A stretch of DNA of 64,000 bases from Acetobacteraceae bacterium (GTDB lineage: Bacteria; Pseudomonadota; Alphaproteobacteria; Acetobacterales; Acetobacteraceae), in the NCBI GenBank assembly GCA_947475245.1, contig CANJLW010000002.1, positions 305,358 through 369,357 of the forward strand, in the 5' to 3' direction. A model generated the notes under the pieces. The model did not search any database. It was given only the letters and a program-made list of their open reading frames with translations, and had not been told where the DNA came from. A program made the translations under genes and the position numbers. Below are positions 24,203-34,024 of this stretch, piece after piece; position 1 is the stretch's first letter; every line of letters starts with the position of its first letter.

Positions 24203-26431
24203 TCACACTGGCAGCCCGCGCTCCCTGGCCCAGGTCGCGATCGGTTCGCGCAGACTGCCGGATGCCCCGACGCCGCGGCGGATAGCGCTCAGCACCGGAC
24301 GGAAGCCCGCCAGATCGGTTTCGGCCAGCATCGCTTTCACCGGCAATACCCCGCTCGCCGACATCGAAAGCGACGAAAAACCCAGCCCGGTCAGCGCCAA
24401 TGCCTCCAACGGGCGAGACGCGGCCTCCCCACAGATTGAAACCGGCACGCCCGCTTCCCGCGCCGCAATCAATAGCTGTTCAAGCAGATCGAATACCGGC
24501 TGAGAGAGTAAGTCATAGCGATCATACAACGACGGCGTGCCGCGATCGGCCGCGAACAGGAATTGCACCAGATCGTTCGAACCGACCGACAGAAAATCGA
24601 CCTCTTTCAACAAGGCCGGCAACTGCCACATCAGCGCGGGCACTTCCAGCATCGTGCCGACCGACAACCGCTCCGGCGCCGGACGCACACGCCCGGCTTC
24701 CGCAAGCAGCAATGCCTTGGCCTGACGGAATTCCTGCACCGTCGCGACCATCGGGAACATGACCGACAGGCTGCGCCCGCCGGCGGCCAACAACAGCGCG
24801 CGCAACTGACGCCGTAGCAGGGCCGGCCGATCGAGCCCAATCCGCAGCGACCGCCAGCCCATCGCCGGATTCTCCTCGGTGCTGACGGTGCCCGGCAACA
24901 GCTTGTCCGCGCCCAAATCCAGCGTGCGGAACAGCACCGGCTTGTCATTGGCCGCGTCGAGCACGCGCGCATACGTCGCCGCCTGTTCGGCGACATCGGC
25001 GATCGCGCCGCGCGCCAGCATGCCGATCTCGGTGCGATACAGACCGATGCCGTCCGCCCCGGTGCGTTCAAGCTGCGCCAGTTCCAGCGCCAACCCAACG
25101 TTCAGCATCAGCTTGACGTGGATTCCGTCGGACGTGACCGATCGCTGGCCGCGCAGCGAGGAGTACCGCGCATACTGCGCCGTGCGCACATCCTGCGCGC
25201 GCAGATAGACCTGTCGCACCTCGGCTTCCGGACGCAGGATCAACTGCGCGTCGTCGCCGTCGAGGATCGCTTCGTCCCCGGGTTCGGCGGTATCCAACAT
25301 GCCGCGCGTCGCGCCGATTGCGGGGATTCCCAGCGCGCGCGCCAGGATCGCGGCATGCCCGGAAGGGCTCGCTTCCTCGATCGCCACCCCGGCGATGCCG
25401 TCGGCGTGCCAGTCCAGCAATTCCGCCGGACCCAGGCGTCGGCATAACAGGATCGCGCCAGGCGGTACCGGCGGGCGCGGCGTGTCGCCGGTCAGCGTCG
25501 TCAGCAACCGACCGGCCAGGTCCTCGATATCCGCCAAACGCTCCCGCAGATAAGCATCGCCGATTCGCCGCATACGATCGTGCAGCTCGCCGCCGACCCG
25601 TTGCACCGCGGCTTCCGCCGTCAGGCCGGATCGGATCACGACCTCCACCCGCCGCAGCCATCCCGCGTCGGCCGCGACCAGCCGATACGCCTCCAGCACC
25701 TCCCGCGACGCGGATGCGTCGGTGGAGCGGCTGCTCATGGGAACGCCGGCGATCAATTCGTCCAGGCCGCGCTGCATCCGATCCGATGCCTCGTGCAGGC
25801 GCGCCAACTCCGCCTCTGGATCGTCGGCCAATACCCGGATGCCGGTATGCCGAGCGCCGTGGAGGACGACGGGGCCGATGGCGAGGCCGGTCATGAGGCT
25901 GGCGCCGGAAAATACGCGCGGGACGGTTCCGCCCAACCCTTCCGAGGAGCGATCCGCCGATCCGTTCGCGGGCAGCATTTCGGCCAGCAGCATCGCGACG
26001 GTTTCGAGTTCGTCGACTTCCTGTTCGGTGTAATGCCGGGGCAGGCGGTTCTGCACCGCCAACACGCCCAGCGTGCGTCCGGACCGGCGCACCGGCACCG
26101 ACAGCATCGACGCGAAAGGTTCCTCGCCGGTCTCGGGCCGATAGGCGAAGGCCGGATGGTTCTGCGCATCCGGCAGGTTCATCACCGCCGCCGTGGCCGC
26201 GCACAGGCCGATGATCCCCTCGCCGACCCTCAGCCGCGTGTGCCCGACGGCATTCGCGTTCAATCCTTCGGTCGCGGCGAGTTCAAGGATGTCCCCCGAA
26301 CGCCGCACGTAGACCGAGCATACTTCGGTCACCAGTTCGGCGGCGACGAGCATCACCAGTTCCGACAGCGGGGCAGCACCCTTGGCTCGGAGATCCCGTA
26401 GCCTGGCCAGCAGCCGCCGCGGCGTGCTCAT
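24203..26431 (-). CDS. ptsP: phosphoenolpyruvate-protein phosphotransferase PtsP (enzyme I-Ntr)
   Basis: First enzyme of the nitrogen-related phosphotransferase system; it passes phosphate from PEP to NPr and onward to EIIA-Ntr. The 742 residues comprise an N-terminal GAF sensor domain (about 15-150), a PEP-utilising N-terminal domain, the phospho-histidine domain with SPSGHAAILARALGIPA (His359) and the C-terminal PEP-binding barrel (GLYRTEIGML, VGSNDLVQFLFAADR, SICGEAASRP). The ATG overlaps the stop of the upstream monooxygenase gene by 1 nt. Its position two genes after lysC is the usual alphaproteobacterial order. Confidence 0.94.
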   Translation of the reverse strand: MSTPRRLLARLRDLRAKGAAPLSELVMLVAAELVTEVCSVYVRRSGDILELAATEGLNANAVGHTRLRVGEGIIGLCAATAAVMNLPDAQNHPAFAYRPETGEEPFASMLSVPVRRSGRTLGVLAVQNRLPRHYTEQEVDELETVAMLLAEMLPANGSADRSSEGLGGTVPRVFSGASLMTGLAIGPVVLHGARHTGIRVLADDPEAELARLHEASDRMQRGLDELIAGVPMSSRSTDASASREVLEAYRLVAADAGWLRRVEVVIRSGLTAEAAVQRVGGELHDRMRRIGDAYLRERLADIEDLAGRLLTTLTGDTPRPPVPPGAILLCRRLGPAELLDWHADGIAGVAIEEASPSGHAAILARALGIPAIGATRGMLDTAEPGDEAILDGDDAQLILRPEAEVRQVYLRAQDVRTAQYARYSSLRGQRSVTSDGIHVKLMLNVGLALELAQLERTGADGIGLYRTEIGMLARGAIADVAEQAATYARVLDAANDKPVLFRTLDLGADKLLPGTVSTEENPAMGWRSLRIGLDRPALLRRQLRALLLAAGGRSLSVMFPMVATVQEFRQAKALLLAEAGRVRPAPERLSVGTMLEVPALMWQLPALLKEVDFLSVGSNDLVQFLFAADRGTPSLYDRYDLLSQPVFDLLEQLLIAAREAGVPVSICGEAASRPLEALALTGLGFSSLSMSASGVLPVKAMLAETDLAGFRPVLSAIRRGVGASGSLREPIATWARERGLPV

Positions 26432-27465
26432 CAGCCGCGTTGTACGAGTGCGTCGACGGCCTGCGCGACGAGTTCCTGAATAACGGCCGCCGTGGTCTGC
26501 TCACCGGTCACCATGCCGACCGATTGCCCGGCCATGACCGAACCGTTTTCCACGTCGCCGTCGATCACCGCTCTGCGCAGCGCGCCGGCCCAGAAGTGCT
26601 CGATCGCCAACTGCGCCGCTTCCTTGTCGAGTTCCCCCGATTGGAAACGGTCTCGCGTTTCCGCTTGGTGGCGCATGAAGCGCTTCGTGCCTTCGTTGAC
26701 CAGACCGCGCACCGGGATCACCGGAAAACGCTCGTCGATCTGAACGGACGGCAAGGCGTCGCGCGCATTCGCGCGGTAGAAGGCCTTTTTGAAATTGGGA
26801 TGGGCGATGGATTCGGTGGTGGCCGCGAAACGGCTGCCAAGCTGCGCGCCCGAGGCACCCATTTCCAGGTATGCCAGGATCGCGTCGCCGCGCCCCAACC
26901 CGCCCGCGACAAAGACCGGAACATCCCGGATATGCGGCAGGATTTCCTGTGCCAGCACGGTCAACGACACGGGGCCGATATGGCCCCCGGCCTCCGACCC
27001 CTCGATCACGATCGCGTCGGCGCCGGAGCGGATCAGCCGCTTCGCCAGCACCAGCGCCGGGGCAAAGGCGATCAGCTTCGCGCCGCCGTCCTTGACCGCG
27101 CGCACCGCGCTGCCGGGCGGGATGCCGCCGGCCAGCACGACGTGCCCGACCTTCGCCGCCAGACAGACCTGCACAAGGTCGTCGATCTGCGGATGCATGG
27201 TGATCAGATTGACGCCGAACGGTTTGGAGGTCAGCGCCTGCGTCGCGGCGATTTCCTTCTCCAGCAGCTCCGGCCCCATCGATCCGCAGGCCACCACGCC
27301 GAACCCGCCGGCGTTGGAGATCGCCGCGACCAGATGCCGCTCGCTGACCCAGCTCATCGCGCCGCCGAGAATGGCATACTCGCAGCCGAGGAACGCGGTG
27401 CCGCGCGACCAGAGCCGATCAAGCCGAGCGCGGGCCAGTTCGGGTGTCATCGGTTCAACTGGCAT
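26431..27465 (-). CDS. nitronate monooxygenase (2-nitropropane dioxygenase) family protein
   Basis: FMN-dependent TIM-barrel enzyme that oxidises alkyl nitronates such as propionate-3-nitronate. Family marks: YAILGGAMSWVSERHLVAA, ISNAGGFGVVACGS, the FMN-binding IVIEGSEAGGHIG (with the conserved His), FVAGGLGRGDAILAYLEMGA and GAQLGSRFAAT. About 345 residues is normal. Possible ATG starts are 27474, 27465 and 27450, none with a good ribosome site; 27465 is chosen, overlapping the lysC stop by 11 nt. It may act as a general detoxifying flavoenzyme; the link to lysC and ptsP is positional only. Confidence 0.88.
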   Translation of the reverse strand: MPVEPMTPELARARLDRLWSRGTAFLGCEYAILGGAMSWVSERHLVAAISNAGGFGVVACGSMGPELLEKEIAATQALTSKPFGVNLITMHPQIDDLVQVCLAAKVGHVVLAGGIPPGSAVRAVKDGGAKLIAFAPALVLAKRLIRSGADAIVIEGSEAGGHIGPVSLTVLAQEILPHIRDVPVFVAGGLGRGDAILAYLEMGASGAQLGSRFAATTESIAHPNFKKAFYRANARDALPSVQIDERFPVIPVRGLVNEGTKRFMRHQAETRDRFQSGELDKEAAQLAIEHFWAGALRRAVIDGDVENGSVMAGQSVGMVTGEQTTAAVIQELVAQAVDALVQRG

Positions 27466-28672
27466 CGAGGCCATACGCGGTGTGAAGGGCGCGCACCGCA
27501 AGTTCGGTGTATTCCGCCGCGATCAGCACGCTGACCTTGATTTCGCTGGTGGAGATCACCTGAATGTTGATCGCCTTGTCCGCCAGGGCGCGGAACATCG
27601 TGTTGGCCACGCCCGCGTGGCTGCGCATGCCGACGCCGACGACGCTGATCTTGGCGACATCCGGGTCTTCCAGCAGTTCGGCATAGCCGATCTGGGACTG
27701 GGTCGCGGCCAGGGCTTCCCGCGCGCGGGGCAGATCGGCCTTGCCGACCGTGAACGTCATGTCCGTGGTGCCGTCGGCGGAAATATTCTGCACGATCATG
27801 TCGACATTGACGTTCTGCTCGTTCAGCGCGCCGAATATCGTGGCGGCGATCCCGGGGCGATCGGGCACGCGCCGCACCGTGATTTTCGCTTCGTCGCGGG
27901 AATAGGCAATGCCGGAAACGTTCTCTTTTTCCACGATCTCGTCCTCATCGACCACCATCGTACCCGGCAGGTCCTGAAAGCTGGACAGCACCTGCACACG
28001 CACGCGTTCGTTCATCGCCAGCTCGACGCTGCGGGTCTGCAACACCTTCGCGCCGACCGAAGCGAGTTCAAGCATCTCTTCATAGCTGATTTTATTCAGT
28101 TTGCGTGCTTTTGGCACGATCCGGGGATCGGTCGTGTAAACGCCGTCCACGTCGGTATAGATGTCGCAGCGATCCGCTTTCAGCGCCGCCGCCAGCGCGA
28201 CCGCCGAGGTATCCGACCCGCCGCGCCCAAGCGTCGCGATCCGGTTTTCCGACGACACCCCTTGAAATCCGGCCACGACGGCGACCTGTCCGGCCTCCAT
28301 CTGCCGGGTAACGGCCTCACCCTCGATCGACTGGATCCGCGCCTTGCCATAGGCGGTGTCGGTGCCGAGGGGAATTTGCCAGCCCTGCCAGGAGCGGGCT
28401 TCGATGCCGATGGTTTGCAGGGCGATCGCCAGCAAGCCGCTGGTCACCTGCTCTCCGGTGGCCACCACCGCGTCATACTCGCGCGCATCGTGCAGCGGCG
28501 ACAGGTCGGAGCAGTATTTGACAAGCTGATTGGTCACGCCCGACATCGCGGAAACCACGACGGCGACCTGATTGCCGGCATCCACCTCGCGCTTTACGCG
28601 CTGGGCGACGTTGCGGATACGGTCAAGATCGGCGACGGACGTACCGCCGAATTTCATCACGATGCGTGCCAT
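27455..28672 (-). CDS. lysC: aspartate kinase
   Basis: First step of the lysine, threonine and methionine pathway: ATP-dependent phosphorylation of aspartate. It is 405 residues long, starting at MARIVMKFGGTSVADLDRI; the frame stays open upstream but lacks homology there. The kinase core has KFGGTSV (7-13), GFQGVSSENRIATLGRGGSD and DVDGVYTTDPRI. Two C-terminal ACT domains follow (ISGIAYSRDEAKITV-like stretch, then VVGVGMRSHAGVANTMF and QVISTSEIKVSVLI), which normally give feedback inhibition. It heads the long leftward housekeeping run and is divergent from ubiG. Confidence 0.96.
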   Translation of the reverse strand: MARIVMKFGGTSVADLDRIRNVAQRVKREVDAGNQVAVVVSAMSGVTNQLVKYCSDLSPLHDAREYDAVVATGEQVTSGLLAIALQTIGIEARSWQGWQIPLGTDTAYGKARIQSIEGEAVTRQMEAGQVAVVAGFQGVSSENRIATLGRGGSDTSAVALAAALKADRCDIYTDVDGVYTTDPRIVPKARKLNKISYEEMLELASVGAKVLQTRSVELAMNERVRVQVLSSFQDLPGTMVVDEDEIVEKENVSGIAYSRDEAKITVRRVPDRPGIAATIFGALNEQNVNVDMIVQNISADGTTDMTFTVGKADLPRAREALAATQSQIGYAELLEDPDVAKISVVGVGMRSHAGVANTMFRALADKAINIQVISTSEIKVSVLIAAEYTELAVRALHTAYGLDAS

Positions 28673-28756
28673 TGCAGGGTATCGGTTACCATTGAATGAT
28701 GAGCAGGAAACGATGAGCGTGCACACATACTGGCGCTTGTCCGCAGGAGCAACCCA

Positions 28757-29479
28757 ATGGGAACGACCATGAGGCATGCGACGGTGTCGCCGGAAGAAGT
28801 CGCGCGGTTCGATGCCCTGGCGTCGCGCTGGTGGGACGCCACCGGCCCGATGCGACCGCTCCACGCGATGAACCCGGCGCGCATCGGTTGGATCGAGGCC
28901 AACCTGCAACGGCGCGGCCTGCTCGCCACGCATCCTCGGGTGCTCGATATCGGCTGCGGCGCCGGTCTTGCCTCAGAGGCCCTGGCCCGTCTTGGTTGCG
29001 ACGTGCTCGGCCTTGACGCCGCGGCCGAGGCGATCGCCGCCGCCCGCGCGCACGCCGCCGAACAGGACGTGCCCGTAGCCTATCGCGTCGGAACGGCGGA
29101 GGAACTGGTGGCGGAAGGGGTGCGTTTTCCGGTCGTCACCGCGCTGGAAGTGATAGAACATGTGCCCGATCCCGGACACTTCGTACGCCTGCTCGCCCAG
29201 TTGCTGGAACCGAACGGCATGTTGTTCCTGTCGACCTTGAACCGCACGCGGCGGTCTTACGCCGTCGCCAAGTTCGGCGCCGAATATGTCCTGCGCCTGC
29301 TGCCCGTCGGCACCCACGATTGGCGCAAATTCATCACGCCCGCCGAGTTGGGGACGATGACCCGTTCCGCCGGCTTAAGGGTTGCCGATGCCGTCGGACT
29401 GACCGCGAACCCCTTGACCGGGCAGTGGCGGACAGGCCGAGACCTGAGCATCAATTACATGATGCTGGCCGAGACCTGA
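28757..29479 (+). CDS. ubiG: ubiquinone biosynthesis O-methyltransferase UbiG
   Basis: SAM-dependent methyltransferase acting twice in ubiquinone synthesis. 240 residues with the UbiG N-terminal signature RFDALASRWWDATGPMRPLH (17-36), NPARIGWIE, SAM motif VLDIGCGAGLASE (62-74), EVIEHVPDP and the late FLSTLNRT and HDWRKFITPAEL segments. AGGAG at 8 nt supports the ATG at 28757. Its place divergent from lysC is common in Alphaproteobacteria and agrees with a ubiquinone-based respiratory chain (see petABC). Confidence 0.95.
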   Translation: MGTTMRHATVSPEEVARFDALASRWWDATGPMRPLHAMNPARIGWIEANLQRRGLLATHPRVLDIGCGAGLASEALARLGCDVLGLDAAAEAIAAARAHAAEQDVPVAYRVGTAEELVAEGVRFPVVTALEVIEHVPDPGHFVRLLAQLLEPNGMLFLSTLNRTRRSYAVAKFGAEYVLRLLPVGTHDWRKFITPAELGTMTRSAGLRVADAVGLTANPLTGQWRTGRDLSINYMMLAET

Positions 29480-29502
29480 CCGCCATAGCGGATTTCATCT
29501 GA

Positions 29503-30363
29503 TCAAACGGGGCCGGGCGGATTGGGAACCAGATTGTCCAGCCCGGTTACCTGATACATCATCCCGGCCGGCGCGGTCACCGCATAGCGCACGTCGCGAC
29601 GCAGCGACGCGCCGAAGTCGCCGCGATAGATTTTGCCGCCCATATGCGCGAGGTTGGAGTTGGCATCGACGTAAATCTTGCCGCCCAACCGTTCCCACAA
29701 CCGGCAGAAGCCATAGTCTTCCGACAGATAGCGGCGGGTTTCCGGGTCCACCATCACATCGAAAAAGCGATAGTAGAATTTCGGGTCGATCGACCCGATC
29801 ATGTCCGGCGCGTAGCTCAGGTCCGGATAGGCCTCGATCATCTTCTCGAACACATGGCGCTTGATCAGCATGAAGCCGGTCGGCGCTTCCCGCACCGTCA
29901 TGAACCCGTCCACGTCCACGTCCAGCCCGACATGCGGTTCCGATGCCTGACCGGAGTTCACGGTGTACCGGGTATAAAGCTGCTGGAAATCGGTCTGAGT
30001 CGTGCCGGCGGGCACGCCCTCGGCCGGCCAGTCCTCGCGCTTCAGCGGGTAGATGCCGGCGGCGATGTCATGATCGCTCAGCAGCAGGCGGAACAAGGAT
30101 TCCGGCGAAAAGCCGATATCGGCGTCGATCCACATCAGATGAGTCCATTGCGGATCGGACAGGAACAGGGCCACCAGATGATTGCGTGCCCGCGTCACCA
30201 GGCTGTCGCCCGCCTGATACATGAAGTTGATCGGCATGCCCTCGTTCTGGCAGGCGACGATCAACTGAATGATGCTGGCGACATAGGTGAAGAAGAACGT
30301 GCCGTCGTGACTGGGCGTCATGACAAGCGGACGGAACGTGCGCAGTGCGGACCTGTCCAGCAT
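29503..30363 (-). CDS. glycosyltransferase-like protein (GT-A fold, DxD-containing)
   Basis: A 286-residue protein starting at the ATG at 30363, with AAAGGAAACAGG upstream. The segment HLMWIDADIGFSPESLFRLL (about 91-110) has the Asp-x-Asp metal site of GT-A fold glycosyltransferases. The early TPSHDGTFFFTYVASI and the YQAGDSLVTRARNH stretch fit a family of putative glycosyltransferases found in phage-like and polysaccharide loci. It has no membrane helix and follows der after 67 nt. Substrates are unknown; it could contribute to a surface glycan with the ligase at 37031-38422. Confidence 0.65.
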   Translation of the reverse strand: MLDRSALRTFRPLVMTPSHDGTFFFTYVASIIQLIVACQNEGMPINFMYQAGDSLVTRARNHLVALFLSDPQWTHLMWIDADIGFSPESLFRLLLSDHDIAAGIYPLKREDWPAEGVPAGTTQTDFQQLYTRYTVNSGQASEPHVGLDVDVDGFMTVREAPTGFMLIKRHVFEKMIEAYPDLSYAPDMIGSIDPKFYYRFFDVMVDPETRRYLSEDYGFCRLWERLGGKIYVDANSNLAHMGGKIYRGDFGASLRRDVRYAVTAPAGMMYQVTGLDNLVPNPPGPV

Positions 30364-30430
30364 GGGAACCTGTTTCCTTTCGAATCGGCGCGAAGCTAAC
30401 CTTCGCCCGGATTCGTTGCAAATCGGCCCG

Positions 30431-31777
30431 TCAGGTTTCCGCGTAAGGGTTCTTGGTGCCCCGCAGTTGCAGCCGGATCGGCGTGCCCGGCAGGTCAAAG
30501 CTCTGCCGCAACCCGTTCACCAGATAGCGCTGATAGTCTTCCGGCAACTGCTCCGCCCGCGTGCCGAATACGAGAAAGGTGGGAGGCCGAGCCTTGGCCT
30601 GGGTGATGTAGCGGAGCTTGAGGCGGCGACCGCTGACCAGCGGGGCCTGATGGCGTTCCAACGCCTGTTCGAACCAACGATTCAACTCACCGGTCGGGAT
30701 ACGGCGGTTCCAGACGTCGTGCGCCTGCCGCACGGCCGGCAACAGACGATCGATCCCCTGACCGGTGATCGCCGACAGAGTCACTACCGGCAGACCCTTT
30801 AGCTGCGCGAGGCTTTCTTCCAGACGATCGCTGACGGCCTTGCGCGCGGCATTCCGATCCGGCACCGCATCCCACTTATTCAAAGCAATCACGCATGCTC
30901 GGCCTTCGCGCTCGACCAGGCGCGCGATCTGCAGGTCCTGATCGTGCAAGCCTTCGACGGCATCGACCGCGACGACGACGACCTCCGCCATTTTCAGCGC
31001 CTCGATCGCCGAACTGACGGACATTTTTTCCAACGGCGCTTCGATCCGGGCGCGACGGCGCAGACCGGCGGTATCGACCAGTTCGATCAGCCGACCGTCC
31101 GTATCGGTCAGCGTCACGGTGATGGAATCACGGGTCAGGCCGGGTTCCGGCCCGGTAAGCTGCCGATCCTCGCCGATCAGCCGGTTGAGCAGGGTCGATT
31201 TCCCCGCGTTCGGGCGCCCGACAATGGCCAGTTTCAGCGGGCGGTTCGGTTCCCCGTCCTCGTCCTCGGCTGCCGATTCGTCGGGGGGCAGCCGATCGGC
31301 GATCTCGGCCATCAGGTAGGAAATGCCTTCGCCATGTTCGGCGGAAATCGCCAAAGGCTCCCCAAGCCCCAGCGAATAGGCATCAAGGACGGAGTTTTCG
31401 GTGGAACGTCCTTCCGCCTTGTTGGCGACCAGCAGGACCTCTCGGCCCTGGCGTCGCAGCCATTGCGCGAAATGCTGATCGGCGGCGGTGATGCCGGTGC
31501 GGGCATCGACGACGAATACGACCAGATCGGCCAGTCCCACGGCGGTCGCGGCCCCGGCCGTCATGCGCGCGGCGAGCGTTTCCGGCGCGGATTCTTCCAG
31601 CCCGGCCGTGTCGATCAGTCGCACCTGGCGACCGCGCAGCATCGCCTCCGCCTCCTTGCGGTCACGGGTAACGCCGGGCGTGTCGGCGACCAACGCCGCG
31701 CGCTTACCGGCGAGGCGGTTGAACAGCGTGGACTTGCCCACATTGGGCCGTCCGGAAATAACGACGATAGGCAGCAT
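30431..31777 (-). CDS. der: ribosome biogenesis GTPase Der (EngA)
   Basis: Essential 50S-subunit assembly factor with two tandem G domains and a C-terminal KH-like domain, 448 residues. The first P-loop is GRPNVGKST (9-17), with DTAGLEE as G3 and NKAE as G4. The second P-loop is GRPNAGKST (186-194), with DTAGLRRRARIE and NKWD. The acidic linker between them (about 165-178) is normal. It lies downstream of bamB, keeping the order yfgM-bamB-der known from E. coli. Confidence 0.96.
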   Translation of the reverse strand: MLPIVVISGRPNVGKSTLFNRLAGKRAALVADTPGVTRDRKEAEAMLRGRQVRLIDTAGLEESAPETLAARMTAGAATAVGLADLVVFVVDARTGITAADQHFAQWLRRQGREVLLVANKAEGRSTENSVLDAYSLGLGEPLAISAEHGEGISYLMAEIADRLPPDESAAEDEDGEPNRPLKLAIVGRPNAGKSTLLNRLIGEDRQLTGPEPGLTRDSITVTLTDTDGRLIELVDTAGLRRRARIEAPLEKMSVSSAIEALKMAEVVVVAVDAVEGLHDQDLQIARLVEREGRACVIALNKWDAVPDRNAARKAVSDRLEESLAQLKGLPVVTLSAITGQGIDRLLPAVRQAHDVWNRRIPTGELNRWFEQALERHQAPLVSGRRLKLRYITQAKARPPTFLVFGTRAEQLPEDYQRYLVNGLRQSFDLPGTPIRLQLRGTKNPYAET

Positions 31778-31816
31778 GATCAGCGCCAGTACAGGGCCGT
31801 GGATGAAGGAAAGCGC

Positions 31817-33169
31817 TTAACGCAGCGCGGAGAGACGCCCGTCGTCGGTCACCACCAGCAGAGTCCGATCGACCACGATCGGCGCGATCGGCGCGGCGGC
31901 GCCCGATAGTCTCTGTCGGCCCAGTATCGCGCCGGTATAGGGGCTGATGGCAAGCGCTTCCTCGCTGCGGCCGGTCACAATCAACCGATCGCCGATCAGC
32001 ACGGGGCCGAACCAGGTCATCGGGTCCTTGCGCTTGTCCGGATCTTCCCAGCGCGGCAGCGCGGTCAGCCACGCGACCTGCCCGTCGTCGGCGTTCAGCG
32101 CGGCCACTTCCTGATCCATCGAGATCAGAAAGATCCAGTCGCCGGCGGCCCAGATATTGTTGACGCCGGCGATCTGGCGTTCCCACAACCGTCGGCCGGT
32201 GGGCAGATCGATGGAAACGGTCAGGCCGCCCATGCCGATGGCGAACACCCGCCCGTTGCTGATGACCGGCGCGCCGCGGATCGACAGGAAGTCGGCCAGA
32301 CCGGAACGGCCGCGCGATGCGCCCAGCCCGTCGGTCCAGACCACCGTGCCGGTGTCGGCGCGAATGGCGGCGAGTTCGCCGGACCCAAAGCCGGCGACAA
32401 CCAGCCCGCGCGCATAGGCCGGTGCCGGCTGACCCAACATGGTCGCGTTCGCGGCGGCGGCGCGATAGGACCACAGCACATGACCGTCTGTGGTCGCGAA
32501 TGCGGTCAGCCGATCGTTCAACGTGGTGATGAAGATGCGCCCGTCCGCGACGGTGGGTGCGCTGCGCGCCGGCGCGTCGAGCTTCGTGCGCCACTTCAGG
32601 GCACCGGTCTTCGCATCCAGGGCGACGAGATCGGTCAGCCCGTTCACCGCGAACAGCGTGCCGCCGTCGACGCAAAGCCCACCGCCGATATTGGTGCTGC
32701 GCGACTCGTCGTCGCGCGTCTCGTAGCGCCAGGCCCGACCGCCGCCGGCCAGATCGAAGGCGGCGACCATCGCCTCTGAATCCATCGTATAGACCAGACC
32801 GTCGGCAACGACCGGCTGCGCCAGGATCACCCGCCGGTAGCCGCCGCCATCGCCGATATTGCTGTTCCAGGCGGACGCCAGACGTTCACTCCCGGCCAGA
32901 TGGCCCATGACATGGGCGGGATTGCCGCCGGCCTGCGGCCATGCCGCGTTCACCACGGGTTGCGGCAGCTTGATCTTGGGCGCGGTTTCGTCAATCGACA
33001 GGCCGCGCCGCGACGCCAGGATCGGTTCCCGCCGACCGGGCAAGGGCTGTTTGACTTCGCCGAACCAGCCGTCCCAAACGGAGCAGCCGCCCAACGCCAA
33101 GGGCGCCAGAAAGGCGGCGCGTCGCGAAAGCCGGCGCGTGCCGTCGATCGGGTCAGGCTTTGCAGTCAT
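31817..33169 (-). CDS. bamB: outer membrane assembly lipoprotein BamB-like, PQQ-type beta-propeller
   Basis: A 450-residue lipoprotein from the ATG at 33169. The N-terminus has twin arginines (RRLSRRAAFLA) and a lipobox LALGGC with Cys29 as the lipidated residue. The rest is an eight-bladed propeller of repeats such as GLVYTMDSEAMVAAFDLAGG, LFAVNGLTDLVALDAKTG and IFITTLNDRLTAFATTDG. BamB supports insertion of beta-barrel proteins into the outer membrane. The flanking yfgM-like and der genes strengthen the call over other PQQ-repeat proteins. Confidence 0.88.
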   Translation of the reverse strand: MTAKPDPIDGTRRLSRRAAFLAPLALGGCSVWDGWFGEVKQPLPGRREPILASRRGLSIDETAPKIKLPQPVVNAAWPQAGGNPAHVMGHLAGSERLASAWNSNIGDGGGYRRVILAQPVVADGLVYTMDSEAMVAAFDLAGGGRAWRYETRDDESRSTNIGGGLCVDGGTLFAVNGLTDLVALDAKTGALKWRTKLDAPARSAPTVADGRIFITTLNDRLTAFATTDGHVLWSYRAAAANATMLGQPAPAYARGLVVAGFGSGELAAIRADTGTVVWTDGLGASRGRSGLADFLSIRGAPVISNGRVFAIGMGGLTVSIDLPTGRRLWERQIAGVNNIWAAGDWIFLISMDQEVAALNADDGQVAWLTALPRWEDPDKRKDPMTWFGPVLIGDRLIVTGRSEEALAISPYTGAILGRQRLSGAAAPIAPIVVDRTLLVVTDDGRLSALR

Positions 33170-33236
33170 TATCGGCGACCCTTTGTCTTGATCAAATCGA
33201 TCATCGGGATTGTCCATCGGGAGTTTTCCCTGGCGC

Positions 33237-33887
33237 TCAAAGCCGGCTGCCCAGCGCGCCGGCGCGCGCGCGCACGCCGTTCGGCGCCGTTGGATCGGCG
33301 GCCAACTGGCGCAAGGCCTCTTTCGCGGCGTCGGTCTTACCCTGGCGCAGATTCAGCATCGCGATCTGTTCCGTCGCCAGCGTGTGCCACGCGTTGTTCG
33401 GCGCCGCCAACGGACGCAACCGCGCTTCAAGAATCGCCGGATCGGCTTGATCGAGCTGACGGCTCGCCCAAAGCAGGCTGGCGAGATCGCGCAGCAGCGG
33501 ATCGGCGGCGGTGTCGCCCGCGACCTGATCCCAAAGCTGCGTCGCGCCCTGGATGTCGCCGGCATCGGCCTTCAGCGACGCGGCGCGCAGCCTGGACAGA
33601 ACCTGATACCCGGCCGGCGCGCCATTGCTGAGAGAATCGAACACCGTCGTCGCCACGCCGCGACCCGCCTGGTTCGCGGTCGCCTCGGCGTTCAGCATCC
33701 CCGTGACATAGGCGGTCGCGGCCTGCATGTCCTGACGCGCGCGGTTCCATTCCCACGCCTGCCATCCGCCGGTCGCCGCAATCACGGCCACGCATGCGCC
33801 GACCAGCAACCCGCCATAGCGCTTCAGCAGCGCCTGGGTGCGTTCGGCACGAAGATCCTCATCGACTTCGTCGAAAATATCGACCAC
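33237..33887 (-). CDS. YfgM-like tetratricopeptide membrane protein
   Basis: A 216-residue protein starting with GTG at 33887 (VVDIFDEVDEDLRAERTQAL); an open frame continues upstream but carries no similarity. A cytoplasmic acidic N-terminus is followed by one membrane helix (residues about 27-44, LLVGACVAVIAATGGWQA) and a periplasmic TPR-like domain (DAGDIQGATQLWDQVAGD, LLWASRQLDQADPAILEARL). The same architecture and the place before bamB and der match YfgM of E. coli, an ancillary chaperone subunit at the Sec translocon. Confidence 0.8.
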   Translation of the reverse strand: MVDIFDEVDEDLRAERTQALLKRYGGLLVGACVAVIAATGGWQAWEWNRARQDMQAATAYVTGMLNAEATANQAGRGVATTVFDSLSNGAPAGYQVLSRLRAASLKADAGDIQGATQLWDQVAGDTAADPLLRDLASLLWASRQLDQADPAILEARLRPLAAPNNAWHTLATEQIAMLNLRQGKTDAAKEALRQLAADPTAPNGVRARAGALGSRL

Positions 33888-34024
33888 GTGGTTCTCTGCT
33901 TTCGCTCTGAAGGCGATCACGCCCAATATCGGACGCCCAGTATGGGCGGCGGACCATAGCGGCGGCGGGCCGCGTCGGCAAACGGCATCTCCATCCATCG
34001 CCGTTCGAAGGGAGCACAGGCACC

